Assembly (NCBI GenBank): GCA_020161935.1
Contig: JAIUNI010000012.1
Location: 1 to 64,000, forward strand
Direction of reading: 5' to 3'
DNA length: 64,000 nt
From: Chloroflexota bacterium
Lineage (GTDB): Bacteria > Chloroflexota > Anaerolineae > Aggregatilineales > Phototrophicaceae
The translations under genes were made by a program, and so were the position numbers. Below the pieces are notes generated by a model that ran no database searches, was not told the origin of the DNA, and was given only the letters and a program-made list of their open reading frames with translations. How positions within the stretch are numbered: the stretch's first letter is position 1; each line of letters starts with the position of its first letter. Shown piece after piece: positions 1-8,515 of this stretch.

Positions 1-105
1 AGCCGTGAGGGTACACCCGGTCCCATTCCGAACCCGGTCGTTAAGCTCACGAGCGCGGATGGTACTGCCCTGGTAACGGGGTGGGAGAGTACGCCGCTGC
101 CAACC
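1..105 (+). rRNA. rrf: 5S ribosomal RNA, 5' end cut off by the window edge
   Basis: The core CCCATTCCGAACCCGG followed by GTTAAGCTC and GATGGTACTGC is the universally conserved 5S loop A/B/C region, and GGGAGAGTACGCCGCTGCC is the 3' half that pairs back to the missing 5' end. About 10-15 bases of the 5' end are missing. It implies that the 3' end of an rRNA operon lies just left of the window. The 3' boundary is estimated. Confidence 0.95.
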
Positions 106-170
106 CCCTGCACTCCCTCGCTCTTTTTGTTCCTCCCCCTCCTCTTTTCCTTCTTACAAAACCGAAAATT

Positions 171-195
171 AAAAGGCGCACCGTGCGCCTTTTTT
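171..195. terminator. Bidirectional rho-independent terminator
   Basis: AGGCGCA (174-180), loop CCG, TGCGCCT (184-190), followed by a T run and preceded by an A-rich run. It can stop the rRNA operon on the plus strand and the acetyltransferase gene ending at 203 on the minus strand. Confidence 0.85.
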
Positions 196-202
196 GTTGT
201 TT

Positions 203-1051
203 CTAGCCGGTCATAAAGGTGATGATACCGTATTGTTCGCCCATTTTCCCCGGTGGCGGCTGCCCGTAGACCATGCGGGTTACATAACGCTCAATCGTGA
301 GTTGATGAGCCTCGGCTAGGTCACTGGCGATTATGTTAGGCTCAGGGACGTTGATGCGTAGGTGAAAATTACCTTGAGCGGCTTCGGTGCTGCACGCGCG
401 TAAAATATGATCTGCGGCATTTCTGCTGTTCGCGTTCCACGCTATCGCCCGTAGGGTATCCCCAAACCGCTTGGTAAACGCATACCCAGTAATCAAGCCG
501 TTTTCGGTTGTCACATAGCTTTTACCGGTTTCAAACAGCCAACGAATGATGTGAGGACGGGCGATACCATGTGTCTTGCAATCCATACTGACGACTGCTT
601 CAATATCGGCTTCGGTCATCGCACGAACAGACGACGGTAATTCGTAAACCTGAGGTGTACCGCAGTAGGCGTTGATTTTATAAAGCGATTGGAAGCCCAT
701 TTTGTCGTAAATCGGAAAACCTGCGACCGAGGCATCCAGCATGACACTCTCAACGCCTTCTAAATAACTCATGACATGATTCATCAATCGCCGAGCGAAA
801 CCGCGCCGCTGGTAATCAGGATCGCTAATGACCAGACCGACCCATGCCAACCGTTGGTTGTATTTGAGTGCAATAGCGGTCGCGACGATCTCATCAGCGA
901 AGGCCAAACAGAAGCTGCCAGAGCCACCCCAACCGATATACTGTTTAGTTTGTTCGACCGGATGATTCCAGCCAATTTTTTCCATTAGGCGAACCACTGC
1001 CGGAATATCATCTGGCTTGATGAGGCGTAATTCCGGCTCTTTGGGCTGCAT
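203..1051 (-). CDS. GNAT family N-acetyltransferase with a second C-terminal domain
   Basis: 282 residues. The first half carries the GNAT acetyl-CoA motif A around residues 77-92 (VISDPDYQRRGFARRL) and the usual YDKMGF near the end of the fold. The second half (about 140-265) resembles the extra C-terminal acetyltransferase-like domain of the two-domain GNAT proteins that have Acetyltransf_18. It should transfer an acetyl group from acetyl-CoA to an amine; the substrate cannot be told. The start codon overlaps the stop of the upstream EamA gene by one base (TAATG), so the two are translationally coupled and may serve the same resistance or export role. The gene ends 8 bases before a bidirectional terminator. 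Confidence 0.85.
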   Translation of the reverse strand: MQPKEPELRLIKPDDIPAVVRLMEKIGWNHPVEQTKQYIGWGGSGSFCLAFADEIVATAIALKYNQRLAWVGLVISDPDYQRRGFARRLMNHVMSYLEGVESVMLDASVAGFPIYDKMGFQSLYKINAYCGTPQVYELPSSVRAMTEADIEAVVSMDCKTHGIARPHIIRWLFETGKSYVTTENGLITGYAFTKRFGDTLRAIAWNANSRNAADHILRACSTEAAQGNFHLRINVPEPNIIASDLAEAHQLTIERYVTRMVYGQPPPGKMGEQYGIITFMTG

Positions 1052-2007
1052 TATTTAACCGCCTGAGGTGAAGCCGGAGCAGGGCGTTTGAACAAACCAC
1101 CCAGTTTCAGGTTCACAATCGCGACACTACCAACAATCAATACTGCACCGATGATTAGGCTGGCATCAATCGGCTCGCTCAGGAAAATCGCGCCCAGCCC
1201 CAGACCAACCGCCGGAATCACATAAGTCACCATTGAAGTACGCGCCGCGCCGATCACCGGGATCAGCCCGTAGAAAATGATGTAAGCAATGAAGGTATTC
1301 ACAAAGCCGAGCGCAAGAGTCGCCCATAGGACGCGCTGTGTAAGTTGGTCAAGCGGGAAGGGCGCTGGCCCACCGAGGGCAGGTGCGGCATATGCGAGTA
1401 CACCACTGATGATAGCCGTGACGGTCATCGCGCCAGCAGCGGCAACAATCGGCTCAAGGCGGTTTTGAATCGCTTTACGGCTGTAGGTTCCGCCTACCGC
1501 ATAGCAGAAGGAGGCGGCGACAATCGCAAGCTGACCGAGGAGATGCAGCGTCGGGTCAACCGGCACCGATTCACTGGTCGTGCTGCGGCTGGCAAGGATG
1601 ACCACACCGGCGAAACCGATAGCCAAACCAACCAGCTTACGTGGGGTAATGCGTTCGTCTACAAAGACAAAGTGGGCGACGACCATTGTGAACAGGGCAG
1701 CAGTACCCTGCAATACAGCAGCGAGGCCACTTTCGATACTTTGTTCGCCCCATGTAATGAGCGCGAAGGGGAACACCGTATTGACCACGCCCAACACCAA
1801 CAAATCGCGGATGCCCTTCCAATCGGTCGGTAGGCGTTTACCGCGCATATAGGCGACCACATTTAGGCCAACAGCAGCGATGCCGGTACGAAGAAACACA
1901 ACCTGAAAAGTGGTTAATTGTTCGACACTAATGCGTATAAAAAGAAATGAAGAACCCCAGATCAGAGCAAGAATCCAAAAACCAATCCACGCTTGTTTTT
2001 TAGTCAC
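1051..2007 (-). CDS. EamA (DMT) family transporter
   Basis: 318 residues with about ten hydrophobic segments in two repeats, the EamA architecture. The first repeat opens with FWILALIWGSSFLFIRI, and the WGSSF signature near the first helix is typical of drug/metabolite exporters of the inner membrane. The GTG start is supported by AAGGA six bases upstream. The substrate is unknown. It is the first gene of a two-gene unit with the acetyltransferase. Upstream (2045-2090) is an AT-rich stretch with partly palindromic CTATTGAATAG and TATAAAAT-like elements on the minus strand that could hold the promoter. Confidence 0.88.
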   Translation of the reverse strand: MTKKQAWIGFWILALIWGSSFLFIRISVEQLTTFQVVFLRTGIAAVGLNVVAYMRGKRLPTDWKGIRDLLVLGVVNTVFPFALITWGEQSIESGLAAVLQGTAALFTMVVAHFVFVDERITPRKLVGLAIGFAGVVILASRSTTSESVPVDPTLHLLGQLAIVAASFCYAVGGTYSRKAIQNRLEPIVAAAGAMTVTAIISGVLAYAAPALGGPAPFPLDQLTQRVLWATLALGFVNTFIAYIIFYGLIPVIGAARTSMVTYVIPAVGLGLGAIFLSEPIDASLIIGAVLIVGSVAIVNLKLGGLFKRPAPASPQAVK

Positions 2008-2115
2008 GCGATTTCCTTACTAAATAGGTGATATTCTCGGTCAAACACACGTTCTATTGAATAGACCTATTTTATAGGGAAACGTTACAGAAAATATATC
2101 CGTTTATTGCCATCT

Positions 2116-2988
2116 TCACGTCCCAAGCTGCTTGAGGCGTTCCAACCGACTGACTTCGTTTTCGACAAGCCAACTATCCTGAGAGAGTTCGGCGTAAGCG
2201 CGGGCAAAGTGTGGGCGGGCTTCATCAGTTTTGCCGAGAAGGAGCAGACACTCAGCGATTTCTTCGGAGACATAGCCATCACTTGTCCCTGCTTGTTCAT
2301 GCTCGACCAGCAGCGCACGTTGGCGTTCGAGGGCTTCATCAACACGGCCCAGCGACCGGAGCGCACGGGCTACACTCCATTTGGCGATACGAAGGGTGCT
2401 TGGTTTACCGTACTCTTTGTGCCATGCTAAAGCCTTCTCAAAGATGGTGAGGGCTTCGTCATAGCGTCCGGCATCGTGGTGCGTCCAGCCGATGTTGTTA
2501 TAGAGCGACCCCAGCCACTTCTTCGCGCGGGGCTGCTCACTGGCTTCGGCTAACGTAAGCGCTTTAAGGTTCCATGCCAATTGTTCATCACCCGACTCCA
2601 CAATGGCAAGCATATGGGCAGCATCGACCGCGTAAAAATCTTCTTCGGCACTTTGCGCGAGCTGAAATGCCTGTAAAAACAGTGGACGGGCTTGATCGAC
2701 CTTCTCCGATGAGTTGAACACGCGCCCACGTTCCAGCAGGTAGCGGACACGAGCAGTCATCAATTCAGGGGTTAGCAGCTTGGCAGCTTGGTCGAGCGTT
2801 TGGTGGGCTGCCTCAAAGTGCCTTTGTAAACCCTGCGCGCGGGCGATCTGGGTGAGCAGTTGGGCGCGGTAGGCGGCATCCTGAATGGTAAAACCCGCCA
2901 TTAACAGTTGGCGAAATTGGCGCTCGGTGGTGGCTGGATCATCATAATTCCACAGATTATCGAAGTCGAGTATTTGTAGGTCAGGCAT
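2116..2988 (-). CDS. TPR-repeat protein of unknown function
   Basis: 290 residues, soluble, almost entirely helical, with tetratricopeptide-like repeats. The best is around residues 165-200 (YNNIGWTHHDAGRYDEALTIFEKAL), with weaker ones before and after (LLLLGKTDEARPHFARAY). No signal peptide, membrane segment or catalytic domain is visible. Such proteins usually act as protein-binding scaffolds. It is separated from the EamA gene downstream by about 110 bases and from the acetyltransferase upstream by about 50 bases. No convincing Shine-Dalgarno precedes the ATG. The partner is unknown. Confidence 0.75.
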   Translation of the reverse strand: MPDLQILDFDNLWNYDDPATTERQFRQLLMAGFTIQDAAYRAQLLTQIARAQGLQRHFEAAHQTLDQAAKLLTPELMTARVRYLLERGRVFNSSEKVDQARPLFLQAFQLAQSAEEDFYAVDAAHMLAIVESGDEQLAWNLKALTLAEASEQPRAKKWLGSLYNNIGWTHHDAGRYDEALTIFEKALAWHKEYGKPSTLRIAKWSVARALRSLGRVDEALERQRALLVEHEQAGTSDGYVSEEIAECLLLLGKTDEARPHFARAYAELSQDSWLVENEVSRLERLKQLGT

Positions 2989-3038
2989 TTTTATTGTGTC
3001 GTCACTTTATGTTAGGCGGATGTCATTCATGGTTGCGA

Positions 3039-3584
3039 CTAATAATATTTGGCCTGGAACTCTTCATCGGTCATACCATAGAACAACGAATCATGGAATT
3101 TGCCATCTGTAAAAACCATTCGGCGTAACTGGCCTTCTAAGGTAAACCCCAATCGTTCATGCAATTGTATCGACCCCTTATTAAAACTAAAGATTTCGAC
3201 TGTGCATTTTTGGTAGCGACGTTCGCAAAAATAATAACGAAGGGCTAGCACAAGGGCTTCGAAGGCATAGCCTTTGTTCCGATGTTCCGGCAAGATGCCA
3301 ATTCCATACATAAATGTGCCACACCGCATATTCGTGTCATGAATATGGATTGCGCCAACGGGCGTACCGTCAAGTGTTTCGATGGTGAAAGGAAAGTTAT
3401 CTCCGACAGGCGGCTTGACCTCGGTCGAAGGTGATTGTTGGCTGGTACGCGACCTCGGATATGGGATTTCATACATCAGACGATTACTTTCGGTTTCTGC
3501 CCGTTCCCAATCTCCGAAAATCACGTCCTCAGAAGGTTCTCCGGCGCGTAGGCGAACGAGTTTTCCTTCAAAAATGTTTATCAT
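3039..3584 (-). CDS. GNAT family acetyltransferase, RimJ/RimL type
   Basis: 181 residues from the preferred start MINIFEGKLVRLRAGE, the typical opening of RimJ/RimL-like GNAT proteins. An upstream extension to 3650 is open but looks unrelated to the fold and has no ribosome-binding site. Motif A is GIGILPEHRNKGYAFEAL, followed by YFCERRYQKCTVEIFSFNKGSIQLHERLGFTLEGQLRRMVFTD in pieces, the classical N-x-x-S-x-x-L-x-E-x-x-GF motif. These enzymes acetylate N-terminal amines of proteins or small-molecule amines. The real substrate cannot be inferred. Confidence 0.85.
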   Translation of the reverse strand: MINIFEGKLVRLRAGEPSEDVIFGDWERAETESNRLMYEIPYPRSRTSQQSPSTEVKPPVGDNFPFTIETLDGTPVGAIHIHDTNMRCGTFMYGIGILPEHRNKGYAFEALVLALRYYFCERRYQKCTVEIFSFNKGSIQLHERLGFTLEGQLRRMVFTDGKFHDSLFYGMTDEEFQAKYY

Positions 3585-3806
3585 TATTCTTTGAATCCCA
3601 ATTGGAGAACCCTCTGTTTGATCGACTTTGGTGGTATACATTTTTGGCAAACTTGGCGGAAGCCCGCCATTTTGCCAGAGAATTGTAAAGTCAAATACGG
3701 CTTTGTCAGTTAGGCTAGGCGAGTTTTAAGCGTGCTATAAGGCGGTTTATTGGCAATTTTGGCGAAGGGTCTGCCGCCGCTGTCATTGCCAAACCGTTTT
3801 CTAACC

Positions 3807-4742
3807 TTATGATAGCATCTTTTCTAGGGCGCGATGGGGCGCGGTGAGCGAGGCGAAACCAGCCTTTGAGAGCAGCACATGATCGCCATAGACAGACTGT
3901 AACCGCGCTAACTGCTCGTGCTGCCATTGGGGATCGAGCAGCATCGGGTACTCGTGTTCCAAGTAGGCTAAAAATGGCGACGGCGTATTGGCGGAGTCAG
4001 TGGCTTTCTTGAAAAACAGGCAGGTGATATATGGGATTTGCCACCCTTTAAACTGCCGGAGCGTCCCTTCCAGATCGCTCCACAGCCCGAAGGGGCTGAG
4101 GGTCGGCACAACCCAGATGCCTGACTCACGCAGGGTTTGAATGGCGGTCATGCGCTGCTGATAGGAGGGCGTGGCTTTTTCCCACGCGCGGATTAAATCT
4201 TCGCGGTCGCTGCCGATGCTGTAGCTGACCACAACCGCTGGCCCACCGTCCGAACTGGCGGTTGCGCGAACATAATCGCTGATCGTTTCGGCATCACGGT
4301 CAGGCCGGTAACGGGTTTGGATGGCAATCCGGCGCGGACGCAGATGGGCGGGCGCGTTGTTCAGCGCGTCCCAGATGGCACGGGTTTCGGCAGGGCGAGT
4401 GGCATAGGGATCGGTAACGCCGCTCCAATAAATCGTTTTATCGGCTAGCTGACCTTCACGTAAATGCGTTTCAAACTTCTTAACAACCTCGCGCTTCGGG
4501 CGGACTTCAAAGCCCCACTGCCCACCGCGCAAGCTTTCCGGCGTGAGCATTCGCCCTGAAGGGACGTAGCAAAACAAGCAGCCACCGGGACAGCCGACCT
4601 GCGTTTGCATGGTCAGATCGAAACCTTCGATGAAACCGCGTGCTTCGCGCAGAATATCGGTTTTGGATTCGCCGTACTTCACGTGTTCTGGCGGCGGCGC
4701 GTTGAAAAACCGCTGATAGATTTGATCATATGTCTGGCTCAT
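3807..4742 (-). CDS. Radical SAM protein, spore photoproduct lyase-like/Rv2578c-like family
   Basis: About 311 residues. The radical SAM cluster motif is C51-x3-C55-x2-C58 (CPGGCLFCY), which would hold a [4Fe-4S] cluster that cleaves S-adenosylmethionine. The following text (YWSGVTDPYATRPAETR) matches the conserved SGxTDPY/QPxE region of the SPL-like radical SAM family. The reaction of this subgroup is not established. The start is taken at ATG 4742; a TTG two codons upstream is also possible. A good promoter (4773-4801) lies just upstream, so it is probably transcribed alone. Confidence 0.82.
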   Translation of the reverse strand: MSQTYDQIYQRFFNAPPPEHVKYGESKTDILREARGFIEGFDLTMQTQVGCPGGCLFCYVPSGRMLTPESLRGGQWGFEVRPKREVVKKFETHLREGQLADKTIYWSGVTDPYATRPAETRAIWDALNNAPAHLRPRRIAIQTRYRPDRDAETISDYVRATASSDGGPAVVVSYSIGSDREDLIRAWEKATPSYQQRMTAIQTLRESGIWVVPTLSPFGLWSDLEGTLRQFKGWQIPYITCLFFKKATDSANTPSPFLAYLEHEYPMLLDPQWQHEQLARLQSVYGDHVLLSKAGFASLTAPHRALEKMLS

Positions 4743-4772
4743 ACCCAAATATCCTCGTGCTCATTTGTTCTG

Positions 4773-4801
4773 ATTATAGCACAAAAATTCTGTATAAGTC
4801 A
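4773..4801 (-). promoter_or_regulatory. Promoter for the radical SAM gene
   Basis: Read on the minus strand: TGACTT, a 17-base spacer, then a perfect TATAAT, about 30 bases before the ATG at 4742. Confidence 0.65.
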
Positions 4802-4824
4802 GGTGAGAAATGGTCAGGATTTGG

Positions 4825-5250
4825 TTATAAATTGGTTTGTGACATCGATTCTGAGGTGGATCTCTGCCGCCACAGAAGACGCTTTTCCAGCAGCGCCCCG
4901 ACCCCAATCCCCAGCGTATACATGATCAAATCCGTCCATAAGAAGGTATAGCCGAGGATCAGGCCGATGATCTTGATGCTGCGGAGTTCGTTAATCCAAT
5001 CGGCTTGATACAGTTCACTGACCTCGATAGCGTAGGTAATGGCAAGAGTTGTAATCACGAGGCGTTTTGTGCTGGCAGATGGGAAAACCACACCCAGTAT
5101 AAAGAAGATCGCCATCGCCCACAGCGCATCACCGACGTAGTTCACATAAAACGCCGGTAAAAGCTGCGGCACAAGCCGGCTGGGTAAGCCGAACAGGAAC
5201 AAGACCGCGATGGCGAACAGGTAAACGCGGCGGCTGCGTTTAGTGGGCAT
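4825..5250 (-). CDS. DUF2809 family membrane protein
   Basis: 141 residues with four hydrophobic stretches. The family hallmarks are visible: GLPSR near residue 20, then YVNYVGDALWAMAIFF, then the YAIEVSELYQADWINELR stretch and GYTFLWTDLIMYTLG. The function of DUF2809 is unknown; it is a small integral membrane protein. Its ATG lies inside the last codons of the lipase gene (11-base overlap), so the two are cotranscribed and probably coupled. The C-terminus is a short basic and polar tail. Confidence 0.85.
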   Translation of the reverse strand: MPTKRSRRVYLFAIAVLFLFGLPSRLVPQLLPAFYVNYVGDALWAMAIFFILGVVFPSASTKRLVITTLAITYAIEVSELYQADWINELRSIKIIGLILGYTFLWTDLIMYTLGIGVGALLEKRLLWRQRSTSESMSQTNL

Positions 5251-6076
5251 TCAACCACTGGATGATGTTGTTGATGACCATCTCTTTTTCCGGCTCATTA
5301 TGCGTTTCGTGCAGCAGCCCTTCGTAAAACTTGAGGGTCTTATCGGTCGAGCCAATCCGGTCATACAGCGTTTGGCTGCCCGCAGGTGGGCACAACGTAT
5401 CCGCCGAGCCGTGGAAGATGAACACCGGCAGCTTGAGTTCACCCGCCCGCGCAACGACTTCACGGCTGTTGGTCACAATCAGATAGCTGGTTCGCACCCG
5501 CATATTGCCATGCTCAACCAGCGGGTCAGTGTCATAGGCACGGGTGACGGCTTCATCGCGGGAAAGGGTTGATGACGGCACAGGCGGAGTCGCGCCAAAT
5601 TTAGGGGCGATGCGGTTCAAGAGACCCGCGACGGCGATCAATAGGGTGGGCTGCGAGCTTTCCACCGCCAGCGGCACACCCGACAGGATTAATCCACTTA
5701 GCAACTGCTGGCAGCGGAGGGCGAACACCAGCGTAATCAGTGAACCGAGGCTGTGACCGTAGATGAATAGCTTTTTACCCGGATGCGCGGCTTTCACCGT
5801 ATCCACGTACTGCTTGAGGTCGTTAATGGGTTGGTCGAAGGCATCAAAATAGGTGCGCGTGTCACCACCGCTTTTGCCGTGTCCATGATGATCGAGGCCG
5901 TAAACGGCATAGCCCGCTTCGACAAATTTTGGGGCGACGTGCTGGTAACGCCCGATATGCTCGCCGACACCGTGAACAATGATGACTACGGCGCGGGGAT
6001 CGGCATCTGACAGCCACGACTCGGTATAAATCGTCGTGCCGTCTACGCTCTTAAAGCTGCCTGTTGTGTGCTTCAA
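5240..6076 (-). CDS. Alpha/beta hydrolase, monoacylglycerol lipase-like
   Basis: About 278 residues of the Hydrolase_4 (serine aminopeptidase S33) type. Oxyanion-hole region VHGVGEHIGRY (residues 35-44), nucleophile elbow GHSLG with S109, the acid in HGSADTLCPP and the catalytic His in LLHETHNEP complete a serine hydrolase triad. It should cleave ester bonds of monoacylglycerols or lysophospholipids. The start is uncertain: GGAG eight bases before a TTG at 6076 gives MKHTTGSFKSVDG, which matches how this family usually begins; another TTG at 6091 is in frame. It overlaps DUF2809 downstream. Confidence 0.85.
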   Translation of the reverse strand: MKHTTGSFKSVDGTTIYTESWLSDADPRAVVIIVHGVGEHIGRYQHVAPKFVEAGYAVYGLDHHGHGKSGGDTRTYFDAFDQPINDLKQYVDTVKAAHPGKKLFIYGHSLGSLITLVFALRCQQLLSGLILSGVPLAVESSQPTLLIAVAGLLNRIAPKFGATPPVPSSTLSRDEAVTRAYDTDPLVEHGNMRVRTSYLIVTNSREVVARAGELKLPVFIFHGSADTLCPPAGSQTLYDRIGSTDKTLKFYEGLLHETHNEPEKEMVINNIIQWLNAH

Positions 6077-6106
6077 AATGCGGAACTCCAATCCATAAAT
6101 ATAAGT

Positions 6107-7420
6107 TTAAGAGCCAGTGACCAATGTCAACGTCGGTTCGATGGTATGGGTGATCGTCGCTTCGTCCGGTCTCTGCTGCGTGACGACGAAGATCAGCGCG
6201 ATGACGACCAACACCAGCACGGCGAGGGCAACCAACAAGCCGCGCCGGGGGGTCGCGGTACCAGCGGGTTTGGAGACCGCTTCAAGTTCGGCATGTTGGA
6301 GCAGCCAATTTTGCATCAAGCTGGATTTGAGGTGAATGCCGCCTTTGGTATTTTCCACCAGTTCATCATATTCGAGGCCACGCAGCGCCGAGTTGATGGC
6401 GGTTGTATCCAGCGGGTAGTCGGATTCGATCAGCCAATCCGCAATCGCAGTCGCGGTCACGGGTGTCAGCGGGTCGAGCAGCATCAAGCGGGTAATGGCG
6501 GTCAGCACCAATTGACCGTTGCGTCCAGTTTCCGCCCATATCTTTTGGAAGTCGGCCTCGCTTTGCTTTTGTACCGCCGCGCTGACGGTTTTGACATCCT
6601 CGGCGGTGATGTTGGCGTTGACGAAGTTCTTGCTCTGCTGGTGGTCATAAAGCGCCGCGCCAAACCGCTGTGCCAAGCGTGGATGCCCACCGGATGCCTG
6701 ATAGACGGCGGCTGCGGCTTCATCGCCGATGGGGAATTGGCTTTGTACCGGCTGCTGGATGAGGGCTTTGGTTTCGTCTTCGTTCAGGTTGGCGAGACGG
6801 TAAACATCGGTGACCTGCACCAGCGGACTGAGCTTCGGTATCAACATTTCGTAGCGGCTGTCCATCGCGAGGACAATGCCGAGGTTCTGGTAATGTTTGA
6901 CGAGGCTGTCCAGATACGTGAAATGATCGTCCGGCAGCTTGCCGTCGTTCTTCCAGTGGATCAGACTGCCGGCATCGTCGATGAGCCAGACGAGCCGCCG
7001 CCCGCGAATGATCTCAAACGTATGGGGCAGATATTCGTCGGTCATCCAGCGGCGCATATCTTGATCTTCGGCATTCTGTTTCGGCAGCTTGTACAGGCTG
7101 AAGTCATGGGTGCTGAGGACTTGCATCGTTGCCAGCGCGATAATGTTCAGCCAATCACTTTCGGAGCGGATGGACTGCGTGAGCAGGGGGATATAAACGC
7201 CGAGGAACGTGTCGTCAAAGTAGGAGTTAAAGTGTTTGAGCAGGGCGGTTTTGCCGATGTCCCGCCGACCTAATATGACGCTGACACCCGCGCTGGAGGG
7301 GTCGGTCAACTGGTGGTAAAGATGCTCGAAGGCTTTGATGCGTCCCGTGAACGGGGGCAGCGCCGTGTCGTCGGCATCAAGCAGGCGGTAGGGGTTTGTG
7401 AAAAGAGATGGACTATCCAA
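6107..7420 (-). CDS. AAA family ATPase with a C-terminal membrane anchor
   Basis: 437 residues. The N-terminal two thirds are an Orc1-like/STAND-type ATPase: Walker A GRRDIGKTALL near residue 50, Walker B LVWLIDDA near 145, then a winged-helix-like region about 290-350. After a basic stretch (ATPRRG) comes one membrane helix (about 400-420) and a short tail, so the ATPase faces the cytoplasm. The start is TTG at 7420, inside the last codons of the DUF4349 gene (8-base overlap), with GAGAG as the likely ribosome-binding site. The tight overlap suggests that the two products act at the same membrane. The substrate or client is unknown. Confidence 0.75.
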   Translation of the reverse strand: MDSPSLFTNPYRLLDADDTALPPFTGRIKAFEHLYHQLTDPSSAGVSVILGRRDIGKTALLKHFNSYFDDTFLGVYIPLLTQSIRSESDWLNIIALATMQVLSTHDFSLYKLPKQNAEDQDMRRWMTDEYLPHTFEIIRGRRLVWLIDDAGSLIHWKNDGKLPDDHFTYLDSLVKHYQNLGIVLAMDSRYEMLIPKLSPLVQVTDVYRLANLNEDETKALIQQPVQSQFPIGDEAAAAVYQASGGHPRLAQRFGAALYDHQQSKNFVNANITAEDVKTVSAAVQKQSEADFQKIWAETGRNGQLVLTAITRLMLLDPLTPVTATAIADWLIESDYPLDTTAINSALRGLEYDELVENTKGGIHLKSSLMQNWLLQHAELEAVSKPAGTATPRRGLLVALAVLVLVVIALIFVVTQQRPDEATITHTIEPTLTLVTGS

Positions 7421-8360
7421 CGTGACTCTCGACTTTTGTGTTTAGGCTAGGACGATCACTCAACCAACCATAGCGTTTGAGCAGCTTATAGGCAAGCCAC
7501 AGGGGCAAACCAATGATAAGCAGGAGAGGAATCACCAGCACAACAACGAAGATGAGCAGGTTGGCAAGCCCCTGCAAAACGTTGACGAGCGAATTAAATG
7601 CACCTGTTACGGCTGTGGCGGGACTCCACGCGGTATCCACCTGAACAGCCGTTTGGGGGACGGTGGGTGGACGGAGTGACACGGTGATCGACGAATAATT
7701 CGACGCTTCATTAAAGTAGTTGATGCGCCCCTGCGCGGTTTCGATTTCGCCGCGTACGCGCACCAGCTCGTTATACACTTGCAGAACCGAGTCGGTCGTT
7801 TGGGCGCGGTCGAACAGGGTTTGTAACTGGGTTTCCGCTGCTTGCAGATTTTTGATCTGGCTGTTGAGGTCGGTGTATTCCTGCGTGACATCCGTTCCGG
7901 TCTGCGACTCGGCATCCACTGAGGCGGCTTGGCCTTTGATCTGCGATAGGGCGCTGTTCAACTGGTCGGCGGGAACGCGGACGACAATCGAGCCGGTGAT
8001 AACTTCTTCACCACTGCTGCGGGTTGATTTCGAGGTGTTCGAGTTGACGACCCAACCACCGATTTCCTCGGCTAATTGGCTGATGTTGTTGATGGTCGCC
8101 AGCACATCATCAGCAACGATTTGCAGATTTGCGTCTTTGAGGACAACGCGCTGGTCGAGGGGTTGACGAAGCTCGCTTTTAAGCACCGAAGAATCAGTAG
8201 AGGAGAGGAGTTGGTCGATAACAACACCTGAAGAGTCAATAGAGGCAGCGGTCAGATTTATGTTGTCTGGTGCCGTTGGACCTCGATCACCACAGGCGGT
8301 GGTTAAGAGCAACATACCAATTATGAAGACCAGAAGTAAATTCATTTTATGTATCTTCAT
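7413..8360 (-). CDS. DUF4349 domain lipoprotein
   Basis: About 315 residues. The N-terminal signal ends in the lipobox LTTAC with C23 as the lipidation site. The body has the DUF4349 pattern: a DANLQIVADDV start, VRVPADQLNSAL, a coiled-coil region about 165-210 (DLNSQIKNLQAAETQLQTLFDRA) and INYFNEASNYSSITVSL. A membrane helix follows near 270-295. Family members are extracytoplasmic membrane proteins without a known reaction. ATG 8360 is chosen because AGGAG lies eight bases upstream; a GTG two codons earlier is also open. It heads a two-gene unit with the AAA ATPase. Confidence 0.85.
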   Translation of the reverse strand: MKIHKMNLLLVFIIGMLLLTTACGDRGPTAPDNINLTAASIDSSGVVIDQLLSSTDSSVLKSELRQPLDQRVVLKDANLQIVADDVLATINNISQLAEEIGGWVVNSNTSKSTRSSGEEVITGSIVVRVPADQLNSALSQIKGQAASVDAESQTGTDVTQEYTDLNSQIKNLQAAETQLQTLFDRAQTTDSVLQVYNELVRVRGEIETAQGRINYFNEASNYSSITVSLRPPTVPQTAVQVDTAWSPATAVTGAFNSLVNVLQGLANLLIFVVVLVIPLLLIIGLPLWLAYKLLKRYGWLSDRPSLNTKVESHVG

Positions 8361-8515
8361 CTCCACCGCTCCTGTCTCCCCATATTGGTTGGGATTATAG
8401 CACGAAAGCCAATTCGGGAATTTCGGGGCATCTGCACATGCAAATAACGGATGTGGGATGTATTATTGTGCGGACACCGGCGAACGACGTGTTCACCATG
8501 CACGGGAGTATTTCA

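Noticed and set aside
6068..7273. A 401-codon plus-strand frame opposite the AAA ATPase gene
   Set aside because: Shadow of a GC-rich gene on the other strand; composition is His/Gln/Arg-rich with no domain. The same holds for long antisense frames at 20113-21240, 32695-33867 and 43384-44313.
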